Shown here: positions 23,923 through 33,759 of the stretch, in pieces
How positions within the stretch are numbered: the first letter of the stretch is position 1
Layout of the letters: each line of letters starts with the position of its first letter
Assembly (NCBI GenBank): GCA_043744215.1
Contig: JAYTVC010000039.1
Location: 1-64,000 of the forward strand
Reading direction: 5' to 3'
Length of the DNA stretch: 64,000 bases
From: JBEEJL01 sp043744215
Lineage (GTDB): Bacteria > Pseudomonadota > Gammaproteobacteria > Burkholderiales > JBEEJL01
Program-made: the position numbers and the translations under genes
Notes under the pieces: generated by a model
Databases searched by the model: none
The model's input: only the letters and a program-made list of their open reading frames with translations
What the model was told of the DNA's origin: nothing

Positions 23923-25353
23923 TTAGTTATGTATCGGCCGCTTATCCACTTGCAGCGCCGCTTCGTGAAACACTTCCGACAATGACGGATGGGCATGCAC
24001 GATGCGGGCGATGTCTTCCGATGCGCCGGAGAATTCCATGGCGACGACGGCTTCGGTGATCATCTCCGATGCGAAGGGGCCGATGATATGCACGCCGAGA
24101 ATGCGGTCGGTCTTGGCGTCGGCCAGCATTTTCACAAAGCCGCCCGTTTCGCCCATGCCTTTGGCGCGGCCGTTGGCGGCGAAGGGCGATACGCCGCTGC
24201 GGTATTCGATGCCTTCGGCCTTGAGCTGCTGTTCCGTCTTGCCCACCCACGCGATTTCGGGCGAGGTGTAAATCACCCAGGGGATGTGGTTGTAGTCGAG
24301 GTGCGGATGCTGACCGGCGATGCGTTCGGAGACGGCGACGCCCTCTTCCATGCCTTTGTGCGCCAGCATCGGGCCGCGCACGACGTCACCCACGGCCCAA
24401 ACATTCGGCGCGGAAGTTTTGCAATGGTCATCGACTTCGATGAATCCACGCGCGTCGGTTTTGAGGCCGACGGCTTCAAGGCCAAGGTTGCTGGTATTGG
24501 GCACACGACCGACAGAGACGATGAGTTTATCGACTTCGAGCGATTGCGCCGCACCGCTGCTGTCGGTGTAATTCACCGTCAGTGATTTTTTGCTCTGCTT
24601 CACGACGGCAATTTTTACACCGGTGTGAATCAGCATGCCTTGTTCTTTGGTGAAAATTTTCTGTGCTTCCTTCGCAACCTGTTCGTCTACAGCACCCAAG
24701 AACGCTGGCAAGGCTTCGAGGATGGTGACTTCGCTGCCGAGCCGCTTCCACACGCTGCCCATTTCCAAACCGATGACGCCCGCGCCGATGACACCCAGGC
24801 GTTTGGGCACATCGGCAATCGACAACGCGCCTTCGTTGTCGAGAATGTTGACGTTATCGACTTTGGCAAACGGCAGCACGCGCGGCACGGAACCGGTGGC
24901 GACGATGACATGTTTCGCTTCGACGATTTCTTTTTTGCCGGCGTCATCCACTTCGATTTGATACGTGTCGCCGGCCTTCACAAATTTGCCGTGGCCGTGC
25001 AATGAGGTGACTTTGTTTTTCTTGAAAAGATAAGCAATACCACCCGTGAGCTGATCAACGATTTTGTTTTTGCGATCCAGCATCGTTGCCACATTCATCT
25101 CGACGCCTTTGGCTGTAATACCGTGGGCGGCAAATTTGTGCGTGACACGCTCATAATTTTCCGATGACTCCAATAATGCTTTGGATGGAATACAGCCGAC
25201 GTTAAGGCAAGTGCCACCGAGGCTGGGCTTGCCTTGTTTGTTTTTCCATTCGTCGATACACGCAGTTTTAAAACCCAGTTGCGCGGCGCGGATGGCGGCC
25301 ACATAACCGCCGGGGCCACCGCCGATTACGACTACATCAAATGATTGGGGCAT
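23923..25353 (-). CDS. lpdA: Dihydrolipoyl dehydrogenase (E3)
   Basis: A 476-residue FAD/NAD disulphide oxidoreductase that re-oxidises the lipoyl groups of 2-oxoglutarate (and possibly pyruvate) dehydrogenase. FAD motif VVIGGGPGGYVAAIRAAQLG at 8-27, redox disulphide GGTCLNVGCIPSKALL near 47-62, NAD motif GVIGAGVIGLEMGSVW near 185, second FAD motif VWAVGDVVRGPMLAHKGMEEG near 315, and the C-terminal catalytic His-Glu in HAHPSLSE. It follows sucB after a gap of about 180 bases that carries a MITE-like palindrome. Confidence 0.96.
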   Translation of the reverse strand: MPQSFDVVVIGGGPGGYVAAIRAAQLGFKTACIDEWKNKQGKPSLGGTCLNVGCIPSKALLESSENYERVTHKFAAHGITAKGVEMNVATMLDRKNKIVDQLTGGIAYLFKKNKVTSLHGHGKFVKAGDTYQIEVDDAGKKEIVEAKHVIVATGSVPRVLPFAKVDNVNILDNEGALSIADVPKRLGVIGAGVIGLEMGSVWKRLGSEVTILEALPAFLGAVDEQVAKEAQKIFTKEQGMLIHTGVKIAVVKQSKKSLTVNYTDSSGAAQSLEVDKLIVSVGRVPNTSNLGLEAVGLKTDARGFIEVDDHCKTSAPNVWAVGDVVRGPMLAHKGMEEGVAVSERIAGQHPHLDYNHIPWVIYTSPEIAWVGKTEQQLKAEGIEYRSGVSPFAANGRAKGMGETGGFVKMLADAKTDRILGVHIIGPFASEMITEAVVAMEFSGASEDIARIVHAHPSLSEVFHEAALQVDKRPIHN

Positions 25354-25384
25354 ATTGTATTTTCTTGGCTAAATTCAAAAGCTA

Positions 25385-25521
25385 CCACAGAGGCACAGAG
25401 ACACAGAGAAAAACAAAAAAAGTCATTAGAAATTGCGCTTTAATTAGTCTGCGCGCAACGTCGTTTACGGCAATTTATTTTTATTGCTTTTGCTTTTCTC
25501 TGTGCCTCTGTGCCTCTGTGG
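25385..25521. repeat. MITE-like palindromic element, CACAGAGGCACAGAG arms, copy 1
   Basis: The left arm starts CCACAGAGGCACAGAGACAC and continues AGAGAAAA; the right arm is its near-perfect reverse complement (one mismatch in about 28). The 137-bp element lies between lpd and sucB and separates them. The same arms occur at 39658-39809. Sequences of this type are known as widespread dispersed repeats. Confidence 0.75.
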
Positions 25522-25534
25522 TGAAGAGGTTTTA

Positions 25535-26713
25535 TCAAATATCCAGCAACAATCGCGCCGGGTCTTCCAGCGCTTCTTTCATGGTCACCAACGCGAGCAC
25601 GGCTTCGCGGCCGTCGATGATACGGTGATCGTAAGACATGGCAAGATAATTCATTGGGCGGATGACGATCTGGCCGTTCTCGACCACGGCGCGTTCCTTG
25701 GTGGCGTGTACGCCAAGAATGGCGGACTGCGGCGGATTGATAATTGGTGTCGATAGCATAGAGCCGAACACACCGCCGTTGGAAATGGAAAACGTGCCAC
25801 CCGTCAATTCTTCCAGCGTAATTTTGCCGATTTTTGCGCGGGCGCCGAAGTCGGCGATTTGTTTTTCAATGTCGGCGATGCTGAGTTGATCAGCGTCGCG
25901 GATGATCGGCACCATCAAGCCGCGGTCAGTGCCGACGGCGATGCCGATGTCAAAATAACCGTGGTAAATGATGTCGGTGCCATCAACCGATGCGTTGACG
26001 ACGGGATATTTTTTCAGCGCGGCGACGGCGGCTTTGACGAAAAAGCCCATGAAGCCCAGCTTCACGCCGTGTTCTTTTTCGAATTTCTCTTTGTATTTGG
26101 CGCGCAAATCCATCACTGGCGCCATATTCACTTCATTGAACGTGGTGAGAATCGCAGCGGTGGATTGCGATTGCACCAGGCGCTCGGCGACGCGCTGGCG
26201 CAAGCGCGACATGGGCACGCGCTGCTCGGCGCGGTTGCCTTGCGGCACGTTAACGGCAGGCGCTGGCGCGGCAGGTTTTGCAACGGGCGCCATAACGTCG
26301 CCCTTGGTAATGCGGCCATCGCGGCCTGAGCCGCTCACATCGTTTGATGCGATGCCCTGCTCGGCCATAATTTTCTTCGCGGCTGGGCTGGCAGAATCAT
26401 TGACCGTTTTGCTAGCAGGTGTTGTAGCCGCAACCGCAGCTTTTGCTGGCGCTGCGGAAGTCGCCGTCGCTTTACCATCGGTATCAATGGTGGCGATGAT
26501 TTCGTTCGACACCACAGTGCCACCATCGGTCTTGACGATTTTAGTCAACACGCCGTCGGCGGGTGCCGGCAATTCCAACACCACTTTGTCGGTTTCGATG
26601 TCGATGAGATTGTCATCCCGCTTCACGAACTCGCCCAACTTTTTGTGCCACGTCAACAGCGTCGCTTCGGCGACGGACTCGGACAACTGCGGCACTTTGA
26701 CTTCAACTAACAT
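25535..26713 (-). CDS. sucB: 2-oxoglutarate dehydrogenase E2, dihydrolipoyl succinyltransferase
   Basis: A 392-residue core subunit of the 2-oxoglutarate dehydrogenase complex. One N-terminal lipoyl domain is seen (DNLIDIETDKVVLELPAPADG, lipoylated K43), then an Ala/Pro-rich linker, an E3/E1-binding domain (SPAAKKIMAEQGIASNDVSGSGRDGRITKGDV, about 108-140), a second linker and the catalytic domain ending with the active-site YDHRIIDGREAV. SucB rather than AceF is supported by the single lipoyl domain and its position directly after sucA. Confidence 0.96.
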   Translation of the reverse strand: MLVEVKVPQLSESVAEATLLTWHKKLGEFVKRDDNLIDIETDKVVLELPAPADGVLTKIVKTDGGTVVSNEIIATIDTDGKATATSAAPAKAAVAATTPASKTVNDSASPAAKKIMAEQGIASNDVSGSGRDGRITKGDVMAPVAKPAAPAPAVNVPQGNRAEQRVPMSRLRQRVAERLVQSQSTAAILTTFNEVNMAPVMDLRAKYKEKFEKEHGVKLGFMGFFVKAAVAALKKYPVVNASVDGTDIIYHGYFDIGIAVGTDRGLMVPIIRDADQLSIADIEKQIADFGARAKIGKITLEELTGGTFSISNGGVFGSMLSTPIINPPQSAILGVHATKERAVVENGQIVIRPMNYLAMSYDHRIIDGREAVLALVTMKEALEDPARLLLDI

Positions 26714-26736
26714 GCGATTCTCCTTTTCAGAGCGTT

Positions 26737-26769
26737 ATTCGTAACTTATTGATTATAAACAGTTTTTAT
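26737..26769 (-). repeat. AT-rich dispersed motif, copy 5
   Basis: Minus-strand GTTTATAATCAATAAGTTAC just after the sucA stop codon and about 25 bases before the sucB start. Confidence 0.75.
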
Positions 26770-29579
26770 ACAGTCAATGCAGCATCGATCAATGCTTTTT
26801 GCTGCTCATTATGCTTGGCGAGATAACCAACGGCGGGCGAAGCGGACGACGGGCGCAATGCATAAGTGAGTTGCTGGTCATCGCGCATATGGCGCAGCAA
26901 ATAATGCTGCACGCGATGCCACGCGCCCTGATTACCCGGCTCTTCCTGCGCCCAGCAAATGTCTTTCGCTTTGGCGTAGAGCTTGATCTGATCGGCAAAC
27001 TCTGCGTGCGGGAACGGATACAACTGCTCGATACGCACCACGGCGATGTCCTTGATATTGCGCGCCGCGCGTTCGGCCACGATGTCGTAATACACTTTGC
27101 CGCTGCAAAACACCACGCGCTTCACTTTTTTCGCGTCGATGCTCGCATCGGTTTCGCCGATGATGTTGTGGAACTGGCCCTTGGCCAGATCGTCGAGGCT
27201 GGAGACGGATTCTTTCCGGCGCAGCAAGCTCTTGGGCATCATCACAATCAGCGGGCGGCGCATGGGGCGAATCATTTGCCGGCGTAACATGTGAAAAACC
27301 TGCGCCGGGTTCGACGGCACGACAACTTGCATGTTGTGCTCGGCGCACAGTTGCAAATAGCGCTCAAGGCGCGCGGAGGAATGTTCCGGCCCCTGGCCTT
27401 CGTAGCCGTGTGGCAGCATTAAAGTCAGTCCGCACAAGCGGCCCCACTTGGCTTCGCCGGAACTAATGAACTGATCAATCACCACTTGTGCGCCGTTGGC
27501 AAAATCGCCGAACTGGCCTTCCCAGATCACCAGATCATTCGGCTCGGAACTGGCATAGCCGTATTCAAAACCCATCACCGCTTCTTCGGACAGCAGCGAA
27601 TCGATCACCAAAAACATCGGCTGGTTATCGCGGATATTTTGCAACGGGATAAAAGCGCCGGAATCCCAACGCTCTCGGTTCTGGTCGTGGAATACAGCGT
27701 GGCGGTGGGAGAACGTGCCGCGCCCGCAATCCTGGCCGGACAGGCGCACGGCATAACCATCGTCGAGCAATGACGCATAGGCAAGATTTTCCGCCATGCC
27801 CCAATCCAGCGGCAATGCGCCCTCGCCCATTTGCTTGCGCGCAGCCAGCATACGCTCGACCGTAGAATGCAATTTGAACGTCGGCGGAATGGTCGTGAGC
27901 TTGTCCGACAGGCGTTTTAATTCTTTCAAAGGTACGGCGGTTTTGGCGGCACGTGTCCAATCTACTTTTTGATAAGGACCCCAATTCACCTGGAACGGCG
28001 GCGTGTGTCCGTGCAGAATGGACTTGTCGGGGTTGTGGCCCGCGTCCATATCGACACGATAATTTTTCACCAGATCGTCGCCATCGTTCGCGCCGATAAC
28101 ATTTTCAGCGGTCAATTTCTCGGCGTACAACTTGCGCGTGCCGGGGTGCTGCGCGATTTTCTTGTACATCAGCGGTTGCGTGACCAGCGGCTCGTCCTGC
28201 TCGTTGTGGCCGAGGCGGCGGTAGCACACCATGTCGATCACCACATCTTTGCGGAACGTCATGCGGTAGTCCAGCGCAATCTGCGTCACCAGAATACAGG
28301 CTTCGGGATCGTCGCCGTTCACATGGAACACCGGCGCTTCGATGGACTTGGCGATGTCGGTGCAATAAATCGTCGAACGCGTGTCGCGCGGATCGGACGT
28401 GGTGAAGCCGATCTGGTTGTTCACCACTACATGTACCGTGCCGCCGGTGCGATAGCCGCGAGTTTGCGACAGGTTCAATGTCTCCATCACCACGCCTTGC
28501 CCGGCGAATGCGGCGTCGCCGTGAATGAGAATGGGCAACACTTGCTTGCCTTCCAGATCCTTGCGGCGTTTTTGTCGCGCGCGTACCGAGCCTTCGACAA
28601 CGGGATTCACAATTTCCAGGTGCGACGGATTAAACGCGAGCGTCAGATGCAAGGCACCGCCCTTGGTTTGCACGTCGCTGGAAAAACCCTGGTGGTATTT
28701 CACGTCACCCGACGAAAGCGCCGATGCGTGCTTGCCTTCAAACTCGGAAAATAAATCCTGCGGCAACTTGCCCAGATTATTTACCAGCACATTCAAGCGC
28801 CCGCGATGGGCCATGCCGATGACGGCTTCACGCACGCCTTGCTCGCCGGCGCGCTGGATGATTTCATCCATGATAGGAATCAGCGTGTCGCCGCCTTCAA
28901 GTGAAAACCGCTTCTGGCCGACGTAGCGCGTGTGCAGATATTTTTCCAGCGTCTCGGCGGCGGTGAGGCGTTCGAGTAAATGTTTTTTTTGTTCGACGCT
29001 CAGATTGGCCTTGCCCTGCACAGACTCGAAGCGCGATTGCAACCAACGCTTTTGTTCCTGATCGGAAATGTACATGTATTCAAGGCCGATGGTGCCGCAG
29101 TAGGTCGCCTTGAGAATATCGAGAATTTCCTTGAGCGTCGCTTGTTTGGGCCCGACCAGTGAACCGGTATTGAATGTGGTGCCAAGATCCAGATCAGTCA
29201 GGTTATAAAATGAAAGATCGAGTTCGGGGATGCGCGGCATTTCCTGTCGCTGTAACGGGTCGAGATTCGCCACACGATTGCCGGAAAAACGGTGCGCGTT
29301 GATGAGCTGCAAAACGGCCACTTGTTTGGCCGCCATTTCTTCATCTATTGCAGCGGCAGGTCGGCCGGCTTTTTTTGCCAGGCGCGCAAACGAATCAATA
29401 ATCGGCGTATGCGGTACATCGCGGGAGACCGCGCCGTTGGGTTTTTGCAGGCCGTCAAAATACTTGCGCCAATCGTCGCTAACCGAATTGGCATCGGCCA
29501 GATACGCTTCATATTGCTCTTCGATAAACGGTGCATTGGAACCGAAGAGATGAGACGTGTCGAGATTCTGTTTCATCAT
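26766..29579 (-). CDS. sucA: 2-oxoglutarate dehydrogenase E1
   Basis: A 937-residue thiamine-diphosphate enzyme that decarboxylates 2-oxoglutarate and passes the succinyl group to SucB. The N-terminal E2-binding segment (EEQYEAYLADANSVSDDWRKYFDGL), the HRFSGNRVANLDPL region, the active-site loop GMAHRGRLNVLVNNLGK, the ThDP motif GDAAFAGQGVVMETLNLSQ...NNQIGFTTSDP, and the C-terminal EEPGNQGAWHRVQHYL are all present. Length matches the family (930-950). Two adjacent ATGs at 29579 and 29576 are possible starts. It follows gltA by 12 bases. Confidence 0.97.
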   Translation of the reverse strand: MMKQNLDTSHLFGSNAPFIEEQYEAYLADANSVSDDWRKYFDGLQKPNGAVSRDVPHTPIIDSFARLAKKAGRPAAAIDEEMAAKQVAVLQLINAHRFSGNRVANLDPLQRQEMPRIPELDLSFYNLTDLDLGTTFNTGSLVGPKQATLKEILDILKATYCGTIGLEYMYISDQEQKRWLQSRFESVQGKANLSVEQKKHLLERLTAAETLEKYLHTRYVGQKRFSLEGGDTLIPIMDEIIQRAGEQGVREAVIGMAHRGRLNVLVNNLGKLPQDLFSEFEGKHASALSSGDVKYHQGFSSDVQTKGGALHLTLAFNPSHLEIVNPVVEGSVRARQKRRKDLEGKQVLPILIHGDAAFAGQGVVMETLNLSQTRGYRTGGTVHVVVNNQIGFTTSDPRDTRSTIYCTDIAKSIEAPVFHVNGDDPEACILVTQIALDYRMTFRKDVVIDMVCYRRLGHNEQDEPLVTQPLMYKKIAQHPGTRKLYAEKLTAENVIGANDGDDLVKNYRVDMDAGHNPDKSILHGHTPPFQVNWGPYQKVDWTRAAKTAVPLKELKRLSDKLTTIPPTFKLHSTVERMLAARKQMGEGALPLDWGMAENLAYASLLDDGYAVRLSGQDCGRGTFSHRHAVFHDQNRERWDSGAFIPLQNIRDNQPMFLVIDSLLSEEAVMGFEYGYASSEPNDLVIWEGQFGDFANGAQVVIDQFISSGEAKWGRLCGLTLMLPHGYEGQGPEHSSARLERYLQLCAEHNMQVVVPSNPAQVFHMLRRQMIRPMRRPLIVMMPKSLLRRKESVSSLDDLAKGQFHNIIGETDASIDAKKVKRVVFCSGKVYYDIVAERAARNIKDIAVVRIEQLYPFPHAEFADQIKLYAKAKDICWAQEEPGNQGAWHRVQHYLLRHMRDDQQLTYALRPSSASPAVGYLAKHNEQQKALIDAALTV

Positions 29580-29591
29580 TGCCGTTTTCCC

Positions 29592-30899
29592 TCAACCTCT
29601 TTGTGCCAGCGGCTTCAAATCACGCCTCGGCGCACCGAGGTAAAGCTGGCGCGGGCGGCCGATTTTTTGTTCGGGGTCGGAAATCATTTCGTTCCACTGC
29701 GCGATCCAGCCGATAGTGCGGCCCATCGCAAAAATCGCGGTGAACATGCTCACCGGAATACCCAGCGCGCGCAAAACGATGCCGGAATAAAAATCCACGT
29801 TCGGATACAATTTTTTCTCGATGAAATACGGATCTTCGAGGGCGACTTTTTCCAGCGACATTGCCAGCTTGAACAGCTTGTCGTCTTGCAAGCCCAATTC
29901 CTTTAACACTTCATGGCAGGTTTTGCGCATCACGTCGGCGCGCGGGTCCATGTTTTTGTACACGCGATGGCCGAAGCCCATGAGCTTGAAGCCGGAAGTC
30001 TTGTCTTTAGCACGCGCGACGAATTCGGGGATGCGCGACTCGTCGCCGATTTCACCGAGCATTTTTAACACCGCTTCGTTGGCCCCGCCGTGCGCCGGCC
30101 CCCACAGCGCGGCGATACCGGCCGCGATACACGCGAACGGATTGGCGCCCGATGAGCCAGCCAAACGCACGGTCGATGTTGATGCGTTTTGCTCGTGATC
30201 TGCATGCAAGGTGAGAATGCGGTCAAAGGCTTTGACCAAAACAGGGTTAGGCCTGTACGGCTCACACGGCGTCGCAAACATCATGTACAAATAATTTTCC
30301 GCGTAGCTCATATGGTTTTGCGGATACATGAACGGCAGGCCCATGTTATAGCGGTAACACATGGCCGCGATGGTCGGCACTTTGGCGATTAAACGAATGG
30401 CGGAAACATTGCGGTGCGCGGCGTCACTGATATCAAGGGAGTCGTGATAAAACGCCGACAATGCGCCGACCACACCCACCATCACCGCCATCGGGTGCGC
30501 ATCACGGCGGAAGCCTTTGAAGAAATTGGTTAGCTGGTCGTGCACCATGGTGTGCTTGCGGATGGTGGTGTTGAACCGTTCATATTCCGCTTTGCTGGGC
30601 ATTTCGCCATTCAGGAGCAAATAACAAACTTCAATAAAATCAGACTTTTCTGCCAACTGTTCGATGGGGTAGCCGCGATAGTAAAGCAGGCCTTCATCAC
30701 CATCGATAAACGTGATTTTCGAATTGCAAGCCGCTGTGGAAAGAAAACCCGGATCGTAGGTGAACATGCCGGTTTTGCCCAAGGCGCGGATATCGATCAC
30801 GTCTGGCCCGAGGGTGCCGCCATAGACGGGTAAATCCACCGATTGGGTGCCGGTACCGTTTTGGTAGGTGAGTGTGGCCTTGCCTTTTGCTTCCATCAT
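29592..30899 (-). CDS. gltA: Citrate synthase (type I, hexameric)
   Basis: A 435-residue enzyme condensing acetyl-CoA and oxaloacetate. Catalytic histidines lie in LHADHEQNAS near 233 and GPAHGGANE and MGFGHRVYKNMDPRAD near 270-320, and the catalytic aspartate in NVDFYSGIVLRALGIP. The N-terminal domain (TYDPGFLSTAACNSKITFIDGDEGLLYYRGYPI) is the Gram-negative NADH-sensitive form. It is distinct from the shorter PrpC at 36350. It sits between sdhE and sucA, the standard betaproteobacterial order. Confidence 0.97.
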   Translation of the reverse strand: MMEAKGKATLTYQNGTGTQSVDLPVYGGTLGPDVIDIRALGKTGMFTYDPGFLSTAACNSKITFIDGDEGLLYYRGYPIEQLAEKSDFIEVCYLLLNGEMPSKAEYERFNTTIRKHTMVHDQLTNFFKGFRRDAHPMAVMVGVVGALSAFYHDSLDISDAAHRNVSAIRLIAKVPTIAAMCYRYNMGLPFMYPQNHMSYAENYLYMMFATPCEPYRPNPVLVKAFDRILTLHADHEQNASTSTVRLAGSSGANPFACIAAGIAALWGPAHGGANEAVLKMLGEIGDESRIPEFVARAKDKTSGFKLMGFGHRVYKNMDPRADVMRKTCHEVLKELGLQDDKLFKLAMSLEKVALEDPYFIEKKLYPNVDFYSGIVLRALGIPVSMFTAIFAMGRTIGWIAQWNEMISDPEQKIGRPRQLYLGAPRRDLKPLAQRG

Positions 30900-30965
30900 G
30901 TTTCTCCGCTAAACCGGGAATGTTTCCCGCTTGAATGAAATTTTTCTGTCCGTATCGCCCGGCAT

Positions 30966-31208
30966 CTACACTTGCCTGACGCGCAAAAGCATGGGTAACA
31001 ACTTGGGGTCTTGCAACGCCTGCTTGCCTAAAATGACGTCAAGCAGGTCATTATCTTGCAGTCGCAGCAATTCATCAAATAAGTTCGCGTCTTGTTTGCT
31101 AAGCTGCGCCAGTTCTTTATCAAGAAAACGACCCAGCAGAATATCCAGTTCCAGCAAGCCGCGGCGGCAATGCCAGCGCAGACGTTCGTGTTCGCGATTT
31201 ATTTCCAT
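30966..31208 (-). CDS. sdhE: Succinate dehydrogenase FAD assembly factor SdhE
   Basis: An 80-residue helical protein that helps attach FAD covalently to SdhA. The conserved RGxxE motif is seen as RRGLLELD near residues 15-22, followed by LLGRFLD and the acidic FDELLRLQDNDLLD typical of the family. It starts seven bases after sdhB and precedes gltA by about 66 bases, the usual position. Confidence 0.93.
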   Translation of the reverse strand: MEINREHERLRWHCRRGLLELDILLGRFLDKELAQLSKQDANLFDELLRLQDNDLLDVILGKQALQDPKLLPMLLRVRQV

Positions 31209-31215
31209 GCTTTCA

Positions 31216-31914
31216 TCAGACTACGCGCCGAACCATCAACTCTTTTATTTTACCGATGGCCAGCGACGGATTTAAACCCTTTGGGCACACATCGACGCAA
31301 TTCATGATGGTGTGGCAACGGAACAGCCGATACGGATCTTCCAGATCATCCAGCCGCTCGCTCGTCGCCTGGTCGCGTGTGTCGGCGATGAAGCGATAAG
31401 CTTGTAATAAGCCCGCAGGCCCAACGAATTTATCCGGATTCCACCAGAACGATGGGCACGAGGTGGTGCAGCAGGCGCACAAAATGCACTCGTACAGGCC
31501 GTTCAGCTCTTCGCGCTCTTCCGGCGATTGCAGGCGTTCCTTGTCGAGCGGAATTTTGGTTTCATTGATGAGATAGGGCTTCACCGAATGATACTGTTTG
31601 AAAAACTGCGTCATATCCACGATCAGGTCGCGGATGATGGGCAATCCCGGTAGCGGGCGTAATTCCACCGGTTCTTTCAAATCAGAAATCTTGGTGATGC
31701 ACGCCAAACCGTTTTTGCCATTGATGTTCATCGCGTCGGACCCGCAAATGCCTTCGCGGCAGGAACGACGGATGCTGAAGGTGTCGTCCTGCTCCTTCAA
31801 ACGAATCAGCGCGTCAAGCAGCATGCGGTCGGTGGGCTCGAGTTTCACCTCGACGTCCTGCATGTAGGGCTTGGCGTCCTGGTCGGGGTTGTAGCGATAA
31901 ATTTTGAATTTCAT
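31216..31914 (-). CDS. sdhB: Succinate dehydrogenase iron-sulphur subunit
   Basis: A 232-residue subunit with the three Fe-S centres. The 2Fe-2S site is SCREGICGSDAMNINGKNGLAC (about 57-78), the 4Fe-4S ligands are CILCACCTTSCP (about 145-156), and the 3Fe-4S ligands are CHTIMNCVDVCPKGLNP (about 203-219). It carries electrons from SdhA to quinone at SdhCD. It is 57 bases downstream of sdhA, a gap holding a GATGGGTATCGCT-type repeat. Confidence 0.97.
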   Translation of the reverse strand: MKFKIYRYNPDQDAKPYMQDVEVKLEPTDRMLLDALIRLKEQDDTFSIRRSCREGICGSDAMNINGKNGLACITKISDLKEPVELRPLPGLPIIRDLIVDMTQFFKQYHSVKPYLINETKIPLDKERLQSPEEREELNGLYECILCACCTTSCPSFWWNPDKFVGPAGLLQAYRFIADTRDQATSERLDDLEDPYRLFRCHTIMNCVDVCPKGLNPSLAIGKIKELMVRRVV

Positions 31915-31932
31915 TGTTACATCCTTGTCAGG

Positions 31933-31969
31933 CGGTGGATGGGTGTCGCGATCGCTTAACCTGTCCTAT
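31933..31969 (+). repeat. GATGGGTATCGCT family repeat, copy 4
   Basis: GGTGGATGGGTGTCGCGATC followed by GCTTAACCTGTCCTATG. It fills the gap between sdhA and sdhB. Confidence 0.5.
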
Positions 31970-31971
31970 GT

Positions 31972-33756
31972 TCAAAATGTCCGTGTCTTGGGTTCGAAAG
32001 CTTCCACGGTCAGCGGCTTCAAGTGCACCGGTTTATAATCGAGACGGTTGCCTTGCTTGTACCACAGCGTGTGCTTGAGCCAATTGATGTCGTCGCGGCC
32101 GTTGGGGCGCTCGGGCGTATCGTGGCAATCAGCGCGGTCATGGGCGCCACGGGTTTCTTTGCGCGCTTCAGCTGAAATCATCGTGGCCAACGCCACTTCG
32201 ATGAGGTTTTGCAATTCAAGCGCCTCGACGCGGGCAGTGTTGAACACTTTACTCTTGTCTTTAATTTCTAAACGCTCGGCACGCGCCGCGATGGCTTTCA
32301 TTTTCGCCACGCCGGACTCGAGCAGATCGGGGAAGCGGAACACGCCGCAATGGGCTTGTAATGTGTTGCGCATGTCATCGCCTACTCTGGCCACGCTTTC
32401 GCCGGAAGTTTGATTGTCCAGACGATTCAATCGCGCCATCGTAAAATCAGCCGCATTAGCGGGCAGCGGTTTATGTGCCGGTGTGTTTTTCAAATACTCC
32501 ACCATGTTGTCGCCGGCGGATTTTCCAAATACCAGTAAATCGGTCAGCGAATTGGTGCCGAGCCGGTTCGCCCCGTGAATCGACGTGCAGGCGCATTCTC
32601 CTGCCGCATAAAAACCTTTAACGATCACTTCAGGGTTGTTGTCTTTCGGCACCAGCACTTCGCCTTTGTAATTGGTGGGGATGCCGCCCATCATGTAATG
32701 GCAGGTGGGCACCACGGGAATCGGTTCCTTGATCGGATCAACATTGGCAAACTTGATGGCAATTTCGCGAATGCCGGGCAAGCGCTTGTTGATGGTTTCC
32801 GGGCCGAGATGGTCGAGTTTGAGCAACAAATGGTCGCCGTTTTTGCCTGCGCCGCGGCCTTCTTTTATTTCTGTCGCCATCGCGCGCGACACTACGTCGC
32901 GCGGTGCCAGATCTTTCAGGTTGGGCGCGTAGCGCTCCATGAAACGCTCGCCATCCTTGTTGAGCAGAATGCCACCCTCGCCGCGCACACCCTCCGTGAT
33001 CAGCACGCCTGCACCAGCAACACCTGTGGGATGAAACTGCCAGAACTCCATATCTTCCAGCGGAATGCCCGCCCGCGCCGCCATGCCGAGGCCATCGCCG
33101 GTGTTGATGAAGGCATTGGTGCTGGCGGAATAAATACGCCCTGCCCCGCCCGTGGCAAACAGCACGGCCTTGGTGTGAAACACCGATACTTCGCCCGTTT
33201 CCATTTCCAGTGCGGTGATGCCGACCACATCGCCGTCAGCGTCGCGGATTAAATCCAGCGCCATCCACTCGACAAAAAATTGCGAGCGCGTCATCACGTT
33301 GCGTTGATACAGCGTGTGCAGCATGGCGTGGCCGGTGCGGTCGGCGGCGGCACAACTGCGCTGCACCGGCTTTTCGCCGTAATTCGACGTATGGCCGCCG
33401 AAGGGACGTTGATAAATCGTGCCGTCGTCGTTGCGGTCGAACGGCATGCCGAAATGTTCCAGCTCACGCACCACTTGCGGCGCTTCGCGGCACATGAATT
33501 CGATGGCGTCCTGGTCGCCCAGATAATCGCTGCCTTTCACCGTGTCATACATATGCCAAAGCCAGTTATCCTCGCCCATATTGCCCAGCGAAGCACCGAC
33601 GCCGCCCTGCGCGGCTACTGTGTGCGAACGGGTGGGGAACACTTTTGACAGCACCGCCGTCTTGAAACCCGCCGTCGATAATTGAATCGCCGCGCGCAAT
33701 CCGGCACCGCCGGCACCGACAATCACCGCGTCATAAGTTCGAGTTGCAATGGCCAT
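31972..33756 (-). CDS. sdhA: Succinate dehydrogenase flavoprotein subunit
   Basis: A 594-residue catalytic subunit oxidising succinate to fumarate. FAD motif VGAGGAGLRAAIQLS is near 14-28; the His that binds FAD covalently is in RSHTVAAQGGVGASLGN near 44-60. Active-site segments HPTGVAGAGVLITEGVRGEGG (about 245) and CHYMMGGIPTNYKGEV are intact, as is the Arg of HGANRLGTNSL. Length is normal. It starts three bases after sdhD. Confidence 0.97.
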   Translation of the reverse strand: MAIATRTYDAVIVGAGGAGLRAAIQLSTAGFKTAVLSKVFPTRSHTVAAQGGVGASLGNMGEDNWLWHMYDTVKGSDYLGDQDAIEFMCREAPQVVRELEHFGMPFDRNDDGTIYQRPFGGHTSNYGEKPVQRSCAAADRTGHAMLHTLYQRNVMTRSQFFVEWMALDLIRDADGDVVGITALEMETGEVSVFHTKAVLFATGGAGRIYSASTNAFINTGDGLGMAARAGIPLEDMEFWQFHPTGVAGAGVLITEGVRGEGGILLNKDGERFMERYAPNLKDLAPRDVVSRAMATEIKEGRGAGKNGDHLLLKLDHLGPETINKRLPGIREIAIKFANVDPIKEPIPVVPTCHYMMGGIPTNYKGEVLVPKDNNPEVIVKGFYAAGECACTSIHGANRLGTNSLTDLLVFGKSAGDNMVEYLKNTPAHKPLPANAADFTMARLNRLDNQTSGESVARVGDDMRNTLQAHCGVFRFPDLLESGVAKMKAIAARAERLEIKDKSKVFNTARVEALELQNLIEVALATMISAEARKETRGAHDRADCHDTPERPNGRDDINWLKHTLWYKQGNRLDYKPVHLKPLTVEAFEPKTRTF

Positions 33757-33759
33757 TGC

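Noticed and set aside
23913..23996. 28-codon N-terminal extension of the GDCCVxC gene
   Set aside because: It reads the 3' end of lpd out of frame; the ATG pair at 23912/23909 has its own ribosome site.
27969..28754. 261-codon plus-strand open frame
   Set aside because: Antisense to the catalytic region of sucA, with no recognisable domain or ribosome site.
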